Counted from the first letter of the stretch, positions 1 to 6,063 are shown. The stretch is DNA of 7,529 nucleotides from Sva-07 sp041685755 (GCA_041685755.1 JAWLFC010000124.1:1-7529); one strand, 5' to 3'. The notes: a model not told the origin generated them from the sequence alone. Translations and numbers: made by a program.

Positions 1-269
1 GCCGGCTCGATCCCTCCGATCGCCTCGACGACGAGGTCGACGTCGGGATCGGCGACGACGCCGTGGGAGTCACGGGTCAACACGCCGTCGGCGAGTTCGA
101 CCTCGCGGGGCGCCGAGAGGTTGCGGACGGCCACGCGGGTGACCTCGAGCCGGAGGCCGGTACGGCGCTCGACGACGTCGGCCTGCGCCTCGACGAGCTG
201 CACGAACGCCGCTCCGACGTTGCCACACCCGAGTACCCCGATCCGGACCGTTCGCGTGTTGCTCGTCAC
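1..269 (-). CDS. hom: Homoserine dehydrogenase, N-terminal fragment (runs off left edge)
   Basis: NAD(P)-dependent homoserine dehydrogenase reduces aspartate-semialdehyde to homoserine, the branch point to threonine and methionine, in the cytoplasm. Only the first 89 residues are present. A GTG start at 267-269 gives MTSNTRTVRIGVLGCGNVGA, with the Rossmann nucleotide-binding loop GxGxxG at G14, G16 and G19. Residues 82-89 read EAIGGIEP, the conserved segment after the second half of the nucleotide-binding fold in this family. No ATG lies in frame upstream and no Shine-Dalgarno precedes the GTG; a TAGCCT hexamer 8 nt before it suggests a leaderless transcript. In many actinobacteria hom follows argS and lysA directly; here it has the same strand but is separated from lysA by a 2.5-kb insertion. 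The identification is firm; the exact start is likely but not certain. Confidence 0.9.
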   Translation of the reverse strand, partial: MTSNTRTVRIGVLGCGNVGAAFVQLVEAQADVVERRTGLRLEVTRVAVRNLSAPREVELADGVLTRDSHGVVADPDVDLVVEAIGGIEP

Positions 270-277
270 GGAGGTGG

Positions 278-283
278 AGGCTA
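278..283 (-). promoter_or_regulatory. Candidate -10 element for hom
   Basis: Read on the minus strand this is TAGCCT, which fits the actinobacterial TANNNT pattern, with 8 nt to the GTG of hom. That spacing would put the transcript start at or within about two bases of the start codon. No convincing -35 is seen. It lies only 10 bp from the opposite-strand element at 294-299, so the two promoters would overlap. This is inference from sequence pattern and spacing. Confidence 0.35.
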
Positions 284-293
284 CGGGATCCGG

Positions 294-299
294 TACGTT
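294..299 (+). promoter_or_regulatory. Candidate -10 element for the serine hydrolase (leaderless)
   Basis: TACGTT matches TANNNT and ends 6 nt before the ATG at 306. If its first base is position -12, the predicted transcription start coincides with the A of the ATG, as in leaderless actinobacterial mRNAs. The bases between hexamer and ATG hold no Shine-Dalgarno. No clear -35 is recognised. Confidence 0.45.
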
Positions 300-305
300 C
301 GACCC

Positions 306-1589
306 ATGACCGTTTGGCGTCGTCCCGGGCCCGGTCGGGGCCGGAGCCGCCCGGGCCACCGGTCGCTGCCGGCGCTCGTCGTGGTCGCCGCACTCATCGC
401 CGCCGCCTGTTCGGATCCACCCTCCGAGGTCGAGGTGCGCTCCGCCGCCGACCCGACGGTCGCCACCACCGATCCCGTCGCCGACCCGACGACGACGTCG
501 TCGACGCCCGGCCGGGACGCCCCGACGACCGACCCAGCGCCGACGACGCAGCCCACCACCACGCCGGACTTCTCGGCCGTCGACCCGATCGTCGCCGCGG
601 CGATCGCCGCCGAAGGGCTCAACGGAGCCGGGCTGGTGGTGGTCGACCGTGACGACGGCATCGTTCACGAGCAGTACTGGGGCGAGTTCGGTCCCGAACG
701 GGTCTCGCTCGTGGCGTCGACCAGCAAGATGATCGCCGCCGCCGTGCTGGCATCGCTGTCCGACGACGGCCTGATCGATCTCGACGCGCCCGTCGCCGAC
801 GTCGTCGACTGGGGTTCGGGAAACCCCGACGTCACCCCGGCGCAGCTCGTGTCCAACAGCTCGGGACTCGTCGGGCTCGTCGCCGGATTCGCCTATCTGC
901 CGTATCTGTGTCAGGTCCTGCCGAGCGGCACGCTGCAGGACTGTGCGTCGGCGATCTTCACCACCTCTGCCGACGACGACGACGTCGTCGCCCCGGACAC
1001 CGAGTTCCGCTACGGCGGCGCCCAGTGGCAGGTGGCCGGCGCCGTCGCCGAAGCGGCTTCAGGCAGTTCGTGGGCCGAGCTGGTGGAGCAGACGATCGCC
1101 GAGCCGTGCGGCCTCGACTCGCTCGGCTTCAACAACCACTGGACCCAGTTGGGCCTCGACGTCGACTACCCCGACGCGTTCGGTGCCGACCCGTCGAACC
1201 TCCAGCCGACCGACAACCCGAACATCGAGGGTGGCGCCTACACGACCGCACCCGACGCCGCCGAGTTCGTCCTGATGCTGTTGCGCGAAGGACGCTGCGG
1301 CGATCAGCAGGTCCTCTCGCCGGAGACGGTCGAGCGGTTGCTCGCCGACCGGATCGGCGACGTCTACGGCGGCTCCGACCCTCGATCGAACGGTGACCTC
1401 GGCTACGGGATGGGGTGGTTCGTCGACCGTTCGACGGGGCTGCGTCTGGACCCGGGCGCCTACGGCAGCGTCGCCTGGCTCGACCCGGCCGCCGGGTACG
1501 GCGCCTACCTCGTGATCGAGGACAGGGGCGATGTCGGCGAGGCGCTGGCCGCCGCGCTGCAGGTCGCGGTCGCCGAGGCCGCCTCCTAG
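306..1589 (+). CDS. Secreted lipoprotein of the serine beta-lactamase-like / class C esterase family
   Basis: Probable serine hydrolase (PF00144-type: beta-lactamases, D-Ala-D-Ala peptidases, esterases) anchored outside the membrane; the substrate cannot be told. The 427-residue protein has an Arg-rich N terminus, a hydrophobic segment at 21-34 and a lipobox-like IAAAC with C35 as lipidation site. A Thr/Pro/Asp linker follows (about 48-87), then the catalytic domain (about 90-425). The nucleophile motif SxxK is S138-T-S-K141 in VASTSKM. The second motif is likely Y236-G-G in FRYGGAQW. The third, H/K-x-G, seems replaced by D382-P-G384 in DPGAYGSVAWLD. C202, C213, C268 and C331 could form disulfides outside the cell. 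The reading frame is open back to 63, but the ATG at 306 is chosen because it begins the signal peptide, follows a TANNNT element and avoids overlap with hom. It is divergent from hom with a 36-bp gap. Confidence 0.85.
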   Translation: MTVWRRPGPGRGRSRPGHRSLPALVVVAALIAAACSDPPSEVEVRSAADPTVATTDPVADPTTTSSTPGRDAPTTDPAPTTQPTTTPDFSAVDPIVAAAIAAEGLNGAGLVVVDRDDGIVHEQYWGEFGPERVSLVASTSKMIAAAVLASLSDDGLIDLDAPVADVVDWGSGNPDVTPAQLVSNSSGLVGLVAGFAYLPYLCQVLPSGTLQDCASAIFTTSADDDDVVAPDTEFRYGGAQWQVAGAVAEAASGSSWAELVEQTIAEPCGLDSLGFNNHWTQLGLDVDYPDAFGADPSNLQPTDNPNIEGGAYTTAPDAAEFVLMLLREGRCGDQQVLSPETVERLLADRIGDVYGGSDPRSNGDLGYGMGWFVDRSTGLRLDPGAYGSVAWLDPAAGYGAYLVIEDRGDVGEALAAALQVAVAEAAS

Positions 1590-1619
1590 CGCGATCTCTC
1601 GCCGCCGCGAACCTTCGGA

Positions 1620-1625
1620 TACCTT
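1620..1625 (+). promoter_or_regulatory. Candidate -10 element for the TIGR03086-type gene
   Basis: TACCTT (TANNNT type) lies in the 44-bp gap after the serine hydrolase stop and ends 8 nt before the ATG at 1634. No Shine-Dalgarno lies between them. This suggests that the downstream gene has its own leaderless transcript, although read-through from the upstream gene is also possible. Confidence 0.4.
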
Positions 1626-1633
1626 GCCGAGCC

Positions 1634-2203
1634 ATGACGGCTCCCCCCAGTCTCCGCCGCGCCGGTGACCGCTTCGTGTCGACCGTCCGACTCGTCACCG
1701 ACGACCAGTGGGACCTGCCGACGCCGTGCGACGGTTGGAGTGTCAGGAAACTGGTCGGGCACGTGGCGTCGGGCTGTCGGATGGCCGCGGCGCTCGGCGC
1801 CGGCGGCACACGCAACGACGCGATCGCCGTACTCGGCGTCGACCACCTCGGCGACGATCCGGTGGGCTCGATCGAGGCAGCGCTCGACGCCCAACTCGAC
1901 GCGTTCGCCCAGCCCGACATCGCCGGGCAGGTGTTCCAGCATCCGGCCGGCGACATGCCCGGTGCCCAGGTGCTGCGCTTCCGTGTCGGCGACCTGGTCG
2001 TGCACCGGTGGGACCTCGCCCGGGCGATCGGTGCCGACGAGACCCTCGACGCCGACCTCGTCGAGGAGGTGTGGGACGGGATCACGCCGATGCTCCCGAT
2101 GATCGCAGCCAGCGGCGTGTTCGGCTCCGGCCCCAGCGGCGACGTCAGCGCCGACGCCCCGCTGCAGGTCCGCCTGCTCGACGCCATGGGCCGCCGCCCC
2201 TGA
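1634..2203 (+). CDS. TIGR03086 / DinB-like (mycothiol-dependent maleylpyruvate isomerase N-terminal fold) protein
   Basis: The 189-residue protein resembles the actinobacterial TIGR03086 family, a single DinB-like four-helix domain related to the N-terminal domain of mycothiol-dependent maleylpyruvate isomerase. Members are thought to be metal-binding and possibly thiol-dependent, but the reaction of this subgroup is not known. Seen here: a PTPCDGWSVRKLVGHV segment (29-44) with candidate ligand H43, then RVGDLVVHRWDLARA (117-131) with D120 and H124 placed like the second and third metal ligands. The C terminus LLDAMGRRP matches the usual family ending. Length is typical. The ATG at 1634 begins the recognisable domain; the frame extends upstream into the serine hydrolase gene but that part is low-complexity Arg-rich shadow. 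It lies 44 bp after the serine hydrolase on the same strand. Family assignment is good; function is open. Confidence 0.85.
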   Translation: MTAPPSLRRAGDRFVSTVRLVTDDQWDLPTPCDGWSVRKLVGHVASGCRMAAALGAGGTRNDAIAVLGVDHLGDDPVGSIEAALDAQLDAFAQPDIAGQVFQHPAGDMPGAQVLRFRVGDLVVHRWDLARAIGADETLDADLVEEVWDGITPMLPMIAASGVFGSGPSGDVSADAPLQVRLLDAMGRRP

Positions 2204-2206
2204 ACC

Positions 2207-2269
2207 TGCGCGTCGGGGTCGGGTCCGGACGGGCAGGGTGCGCGTCGGGGTCGGGTCCGGACGGGCAGG
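2207..2269. repeat. Perfect 31-bp direct tandem duplication in a convergent gap
   Basis: Positions 2207-2237 and 2239-2269 are identical over 31 bp, separated by a single G. Each copy contains the 8-bp palindrome GTCCGGAC. A third, degraded partial copy (GTCCGGGCGGG) begins at 2270. The repeat fills most of the 83-bp gap between the converging TIGR03086-type and PemK-like genes. No U-tract terminator is visible. A recent slippage duplication is the simplest reading; a protein-binding or termination role is possible but not shown. Confidence 0.9.
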
Positions 2270-2286
2270 TCCGGGCGGGAAGGGCG

Positions 2287-2775
2287 TCAGCGGCGCGACA
2301 GGTCGTGGTGCTCGGCGGCGCCGGCGACGACGGCGTCGAAACGGTCGCGGGACAGCGCTGCACCTTCGCGGCGCACGCTGTGGTCGTCGACGACGATCAG
2401 TTGATCGACCTTGGCCCAACTCGGGCGCCCGGTGCGGTCCCAGCCTCCGCTGCCCACGGCGACGGCACCACGACCCTTGTTCTTCGAGGTGAGTGGGACG
2501 CCCGCCAGGCCACCCGGACAGGTCCCGATGATCACGACGGGGCGGTCCTTTCCCTTCGTCGCATCGTCCTCGTAGGGCACCCACGCCCACACGACCTCGC
2601 CGGGGTCGGCGTCGCCGTCGATGGAGGGCGAGTACTCGACCGTCGTCCCCGACGGCACCCTCCGCGACGGGGGCTCGGCCCGCTTCTTCGTCTTGCCGGC
2701 GAGCCGGTCACGTTCCTTGAACAACGCCAAGCCGGCACCGACGAGGCTCATGATCATCCGACTGCGGTTCGCCAT
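2287..2775 (-). CDS. PemK/MazF-like protein (solitary, actinobacterial type)
   Basis: The 162-residue protein resembles the PemK-like (MazF-fold) proteins often found alone in actinobacterial chromosomes. MazF-fold toxins are mRNA endoribonucleases, but activity of this solitary type is unproven. An N-terminal extension (1-45), hydrophobic at 8-19 and then Lys/Arg-rich, precedes the domain. The domain shows PGEVVWAWVPYEDD (58-71), the family K-x-R-P segment at K76-D-R-P79 followed by VVIIG, and LTSK at 95-98, which may correspond to the catalytic Thr/Ser region of MazF. The C-terminal VRREGAALSRDRFDAV (134-149) is also typical of these proteins. No antitoxin-like small gene is adjacent: lysA ends 14 bp upstream on the same strand. 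ATG at 2775 is preceded by TACGAT with 7-nt spacing and no Shine-Dalgarno; M7 and M9 are alternative starts. The domain call is fairly sure, toxin function is not. Confidence 0.8.
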   Translation of the reverse strand: MANRSRMIMSLVGAGLALFKERDRLAGKTKKRAEPPSRRVPSGTTVEYSPSIDGDADPGEVVWAWVPYEDDATKGKDRPVVIIGTCPGGLAGVPLTSKNKGRGAVAVGSGGWDRTGRPSWAKVDQLIVVDDHSVRREGAALSRDRFDAVVAGAAEHHDLSRR

Positions 2776-2782
2776 CGTGCCG

Positions 2783-2788
2783 ATCGTA
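2783..2788 (-). promoter_or_regulatory. Candidate -10 element for the PemK-like gene
   Basis: On the minus strand this reads TACGAT (TANNNT type), immediately after the lysA stop codon and 7 nt before the ATG of the PemK-like gene. This spacing predicts a leaderless start. It implies separate expression from the lysA transcript in addition to any read-through. Confidence 0.4.
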
Positions 2789-2789
2789 T

Positions 2790-4067
2790 TCAGCCGAGAT
2801 CGGTCGCGAGCAGGTCGTCGTAGGTCTCGCGACGAACGACGAGGCGTGCGTCACCGTCGGCGACGAAGACGACCGGCGGGCGGGTGATCTTGTTGTAGTT
2901 CGATCCCATCGAGTGCCCGTAGGCCCCCGTGACCGGCATCGCCAGCAGATCGCCGACCGCGAGGTCCGACGGCACCTGGGCGGCGAAGGCGAGTACGTCG
3001 CCGGACTCGCAGTGTTTGCCGACCAGACGCACGGTGAGGTCTCGATCGGCGTCGACCGCCCTCGGCAGGAACGACTCGTACCCCGAGCCGTACAGGACCG
3101 GACGGGGATTGTCGCTCATCCCGCCGTCGACGGCGACGTAGGTGCGAACGCCGGGGATCTCCTTGATCGTGCCGACGGCGTAGATCGTCATGGCGGCGGA
3201 GGCGACGATGGATCGTCCTGGCTCGACGCTGACTCTGGATCGCACACCGAGCGCATCGCAGGCGTCGAGCAGGACACTGCCCCACTGGGTGATCGTCGGC
3301 GCCTCCTCGCCCTCGACGTACGCGACACCGAGGCCACCGCCGAGGACCAGTTCGGGCAGGTCGAGCGGGACGGCGAAGTCGGCCATCACCTCGGCGGCCT
3401 TGGCGAACGACGACGCTTCGAACACGTTGGAGCCGATGTGACAGTGCACACCGACGAGCTCCACCGCCGGCGAGCGTCGGGCGTGGTCGACGGCGCGCAG
3501 GGCGTCACCGTTGGCGAGGTTGAAGCCGAACTTCGAGTCGTCCTGGCCGGTGGCGATGAACTCGTGGGTGTGGGCGTGGACGCCGGGCGTGATGCGCAGC
3601 ACGACGCGCGGCGTGGGGCCGACGCCGGTGGCGGCGAGCACGTCGAGTCGGTCGAGTTCGTCGAAGGAGTCGACGACGATGTAGCGGACCTCGGCCTCGA
3701 TCGCCTCGCGGAGTTCGGCGCCGGACTTGTTGTTGCCGTGCAGCGTGCAGGCGCTCGGCGGGACCCCGGCGGCGAGGGCGACGTGGAGTTCGCCGCCGGT
3801 GGCGACGTCGAGCAGCAGGCCCTCGTCGTGGGCGAGACGCGCCATCGCCCGGCACAGGAACGCCTTGGTGGCGTAGATCACCCGCTCGGGCCCGAACGCC
3901 GCGACCGCCTCGCGGCAGCGGGCACGCAGGTGCGCCTCGTCGTACACGAACAGCGGGGTGCCGTACTCCTCGGCGAGCGCCTCGATCGACACCCCGCCGA
4001 CCTCGAGCCACCCGTCGTGGCCGACCGTTGCGGTGTCGGGCAGCAACCGCCGGGGAATCGCCGTCAT
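2790..4067 (-). CDS. lysA: Diaminopimelate decarboxylase
   Basis: PLP-dependent diaminopimelate decarboxylase converts meso-2,6-diaminopimelate to L-lysine, the last step of lysine synthesis, in the cytoplasm. The 425-residue protein has the alanine-racemase-like barrel and C-terminal beta domain of fold type III. Seen motifs: YATK with the PLP lysine K68; HGNNKS (110-115); HCHIGSN (208-214), whose H210 stacks on PLP in the family; the phosphate-binding GGGLGV (243-248); EPGRS (282-286); DGGMSDNPRP (314-323); CESGD with catalytic C353; and GAYG with Y383. Length is normal. The ATG at 4067 is chosen because family homology starts soon after it. The frame is open to an ATG at 4136, but that start lies in a repeat unit; a GTG at 4082 is another alternative. 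No strong Shine-Dalgarno precedes ATG 4067, only a weak GGGTG. It lies downstream of argS on the same strand, as in other actinobacteria. Confidence 0.95.
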   Translation of the reverse strand: MTAIPRRLLPDTATVGHDGWLEVGGVSIEALAEEYGTPLFVYDEAHLRARCREAVAAFGPERVIYATKAFLCRAMARLAHDEGLLLDVATGGELHVALAAGVPPSACTLHGNNKSGAELREAIEAEVRYIVVDSFDELDRLDVLAATGVGPTPRVVLRITPGVHAHTHEFIATGQDDSKFGFNLANGDALRAVDHARRSPAVELVGVHCHIGSNVFEASSFAKAAEVMADFAVPLDLPELVLGGGLGVAYVEGEEAPTITQWGSVLLDACDALGVRSRVSVEPGRSIVASAAMTIYAVGTIKEIPGVRTYVAVDGGMSDNPRPVLYGSGYESFLPRAVDADRDLTVRLVGKHCESGDVLAFAAQVPSDLAVGDLLAMPVTGAYGHSMGSNYNKITRPPVVFVADGDARLVVRRETYDDLLATDLG

Positions 4068-4087
4068 CGCACACCCACGCACATCGT

Positions 4088-4211
4088 CGTTTCCGGCGCG
4101 CATCGCTTGACCCGGCCCCACCGAACCGCGCCGCAAACGGCATGCGGCGCACTCCCGACGTTTGCGGCGCGAACTGATCGACCCGGCCCCACGGAACTGC
4201 GCCGCAAACGG
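4088..4211. repeat. Pair of 53-bp hairpin-forming repeat units (REP/BIME-like)
   Basis: Two 53-bp units, 4088-4140 and 4159-4211, lie in direct orientation 18 bp apart and nearly fill the argS-lysA gap. Each consists of a 13-bp left arm (CGTTTSCGGCGCG), an 8-bp variable segment, and a 32-bp block that ends in the inverted arm GCGCCGCAAACGG. The 32-bp blocks (4109-4140 and 4180-4211) differ at two positions; the 8-bp segments differ fully. Each unit can fold into a hairpin of 12-13 pairs with a 27- or 28-nt loop. The spacer also holds a partial arm (TGCGGCGC, 4143-4150). Arms therefore alternate in orientation and can also pair between units. The arrangement resembles bacterial REP/BIME elements; whether it is dispersed through the genome cannot be seen here. 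It could end argS transcripts, shield mRNA ends, or tune lysA expression. Confidence 0.85.
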
Positions 4212-4227
4212 GGTGCCGGCGGCGGGG

Positions 4228-5958
4228 TCACATCTGCTCCGGGGCGTCGATGCCGAGCAGGCCGAGCGCGTGCTGGAGGGTGCGCGCCGTCAGGTCGGCG
4301 AGGGCGAGGCGGCTCGAGCGCAGTGGCTCCTCGGCCTTGAGGACCGGGCAGTGCTCGTAGAAGGCCGTGAAGTCGGTGGCCAGGTCGTAGACGTAGGTGC
4401 ACAGCTTGTGGGGGCTGTAGGTCTCGAGCGTCGTGTCGATCGCCGTCGGATAGGCCAGCAGCCGCAGCGAGAGCGCCCGTTCCTGCGGGGCATCGAGCGT
4501 GATCGGCAGGCCCCGTACGGACGCCCGGTCGATGCCGGCGCGACGGAAGATCGAACAGATCCGGGCGTGGGCGTACTGGAGATAGGGGCCCGTGTTGCCG
4601 TCGAAGCTCACCATGCGATCGAGGTCGAACACGTAGTCCTTGACCCGGTCGGTCGACAGGTCGGCGTACTTGACGGCGCCGATGCCGACCATGCGCGCCA
4701 CGCGGGCGCGTTCGTCGTCGTCGAGCTCCGGGTTCTTCTCGACGATCGCGTCGTCGGCGCGCTCGATCGCCTCGTCGAGCAGGTCGACGAGCTTGACGGA
4801 GTCACCCGACCGGCTGCGCAGCATCTTGCGATCCTCGCCGAGCACGTTGCCGAACGCGACGTGCACCGCCTCGGTCGGCGGTGCCAGCCACCCTGCCATC
4901 GCCGACACCGCGAACACCATCTGGAGGTGCTGCGCCTGCGGCGCACCGATCACGTACAGCATCAGGTCGGCACCGAGGCGCTCGACGCGGTCGATCACAC
5001 ACGTCAGGTCGCTCGTCGCGTAGTTGAAGCCGCCGGTGCGCGCCTGGATGATCAGCGGCAGCGGGTCGCCCTCGCGGTTCTCGAAGCCGGGCGGGAACAC
5101 GACCTTGGCACCGTCGTCCTCGACGAGCAGACCCGCCTCGTCGAGCCGGCGGACGGTGGCGTCCATGAGCGGCTGGTACATGCTCTCGCCGGCGAGGTCG
5201 TCGTCGGTCAGGAGCACGCCGAGTTTGGCGTACACCTCGTTGAAGTAGGCGGTCGACATCTCGACCAGGCGTTGCCACAGCCGGGTCGTCTCCGCGTCGC
5301 CGCGCTGGAGCAGCACCACCCGCTCACGAGCGCGGGCCTGGAACTCCTCCGACTCGGTGAACTTGGCGTTGGCCTGCTTGTAGAACCCGTCGAGGTCGCC
5401 CTGGGTGAGCCCCACCGCGGCGACGTCCTCGCCGAGGTCGAGGAGGTGTTCGATCAGCATGCCGAAGGGACGACCCCAGTCGCCGATGTGGTTCTCGCGG
5501 ATCACCCGGTGACCCAGGAAGCCGAGCATCCGCACCAGCGAGTCGCCGATGACGGTGGAGCGCAGGTGGCCGACGTGCATCTCCTTGGCGACGTTCGGCG
5601 CCGAATAGTCGACCACGACGGTCAGCGGCGGAGATGCCGCCGGCACACCGAGGCGATCGTCGGCGGCGATGGCGCCCAACTGTCCGGCCAGGAACTCGGG
5701 GGCGAACGTCACGTTGACGAAACCGGGCCCGGCGATCTCGAGTTCGCTGGCCACGCCGTCGAGCACGCCCGACGCAACGACACGCTCGGCGATCTCCCGC
5801 GGGTTCGCCCCGATCCTCTTGGCGAGCGGGAGCGCCCCGTTGATCTGGGCGTCGGCGCGGTCGGATGGACGGACGGTCGGGTCGGCAGCCTCGCCGCCGC
5901 TCAGCTCGGCGAAGACCGGGGCGAGCAGGTCCGAGATCGTGGCGATGGGGTCCGACAT
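4228..5958 (-). CDS. argS: Arginyl-tRNA synthetase
   Basis: Class I aminoacyl-tRNA synthetase that activates arginine with ATP and charges tRNA-Arg in the cytoplasm. The 576-residue protein is of normal length. The N-terminal Arg-tRNA-synthetase additional domain covers about 1-105. Then come VDYSAPNVAKEMHVGH (117-132 region) with the HIGH-type signature HVGH at 128-131, ENHIGDWGRPFGML (155-168), and the KMSKS-equivalent region DRKMLRSRSGDSVKL (376-390). The DALR anticodon-binding domain begins near NTGPYLQYAHARI (455-467) and ends with the family-typical LGLLGIDAPEQM. The ATG at 5958 starts MSDPIATISDLL, which matches the usual N terminus. The frame runs open upstream to 6600, but that part is antisense to doxX and does not resemble ArgRS. 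No Shine-Dalgarno is seen before the ATG. It is probably the first gene of the argS-lysA transcription unit and is divergent from doxX. Confidence 0.97.
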   Translation of the reverse strand: MSDPIATISDLLAPVFAELSGGEAADPTVRPSDRADAQINGALPLAKRIGANPREIAERVVASGVLDGVASELEIAGPGFVNVTFAPEFLAGQLGAIAADDRLGVPAASPPLTVVVDYSAPNVAKEMHVGHLRSTVIGDSLVRMLGFLGHRVIRENHIGDWGRPFGMLIEHLLDLGEDVAAVGLTQGDLDGFYKQANAKFTESEEFQARARERVVLLQRGDAETTRLWQRLVEMSTAYFNEVYAKLGVLLTDDDLAGESMYQPLMDATVRRLDEAGLLVEDDGAKVVFPPGFENREGDPLPLIIQARTGGFNYATSDLTCVIDRVERLGADLMLYVIGAPQAQHLQMVFAVSAMAGWLAPPTEAVHVAFGNVLGEDRKMLRSRSGDSVKLVDLLDEAIERADDAIVEKNPELDDDERARVARMVGIGAVKYADLSTDRVKDYVFDLDRMVSFDGNTGPYLQYAHARICSIFRRAGIDRASVRGLPITLDAPQERALSLRLLAYPTAIDTTLETYSPHKLCTYVYDLATDFTAFYEHCPVLKAEEPLRSSRLALADLTARTLQHALGLLGIDAPEQM

Positions 5959-5965
5959 GGTCGTG

Positions 5966-5971
5966 ACAGTC
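5966..5971 (-). promoter_or_regulatory. Weak candidate -10 element for argS
   Basis: Minus-strand GACTGT lies 7 nt before the argS ATG and keeps the A at position 2 and T at position 6 of a -10 hexamer but lacks the leading T. The spacing is like that of the better leaderless candidates in this window. No Shine-Dalgarno is present between it and the ATG. Weak evidence; the true promoter could lie further upstream in the divergent gap. Confidence 0.2.
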
Positions 5972-6051
5972 TGCCGGATGCAACCCGGCGACTCACAGGA
6001 CAGGACGCACGGCTGCTGAACGAGCGGTTCGTGAGCAGGGACTTCGTGCCC

Positions 6052-6063
6052 TTGCACGTGCAA
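6052..6063. promoter_or_regulatory. 12-bp perfect palindrome, possible operator, in the argS/doxX divergent gap
   Basis: TTGCACGTGCAA is a perfect 12-bp inverted repeat without spacer, centred about 57 bp before the doxX ATG and about 100 bp before the argS ATG. A TTGACC at 6067-6072, usable as a plus-strand -35, starts 4 bp after it, but no good -10 is seen 17-18 bp further. A dimeric repressor or activator site for doxX is a reasonable guess. The rest of the 156-bp gap (5959-6114) shows a small GCCGG...CCGGC hairpin at 5973-5989 and two AGATCTG copies at 6077-6083 and 6108-6114, and no gene. Confidence 0.4.

Noticed and set aside
63..305. N-terminal extension of the serine hydrolase to 63
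   Set aside because: It would overlap hom on the opposite strand and put the signal peptide deep inside the protein. ATG 306 begins a proper lipoprotein signal.
1129..2590. Two long minus-strand open frames opposite the serine hydrolase and TIGR03086 genes
   Set aside because: They are Arg/Ser/Pro-rich shadows without motifs, while the plus-strand genes match families over their full length.
4068..4136. Longer lysA start at ATG 4136
   Set aside because: The added residues are encoded by the repeat units and do not look like a LysA N terminus.
4088..4211. CRISPR or attachment-site pair
   Set aside because: There are only two units, each a hairpin with a conserved loop half, and there is no integrase or cas gene. 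A REP-like or RNA element fits better.
2913..4340. 475-codon plus-strand open frame opposite lysA
   Set aside because: It is the antisense of lysA, which has complete catalytic motifs. Its composition is Gly/Asp/Arg/Val-rich with no recognisable domain.
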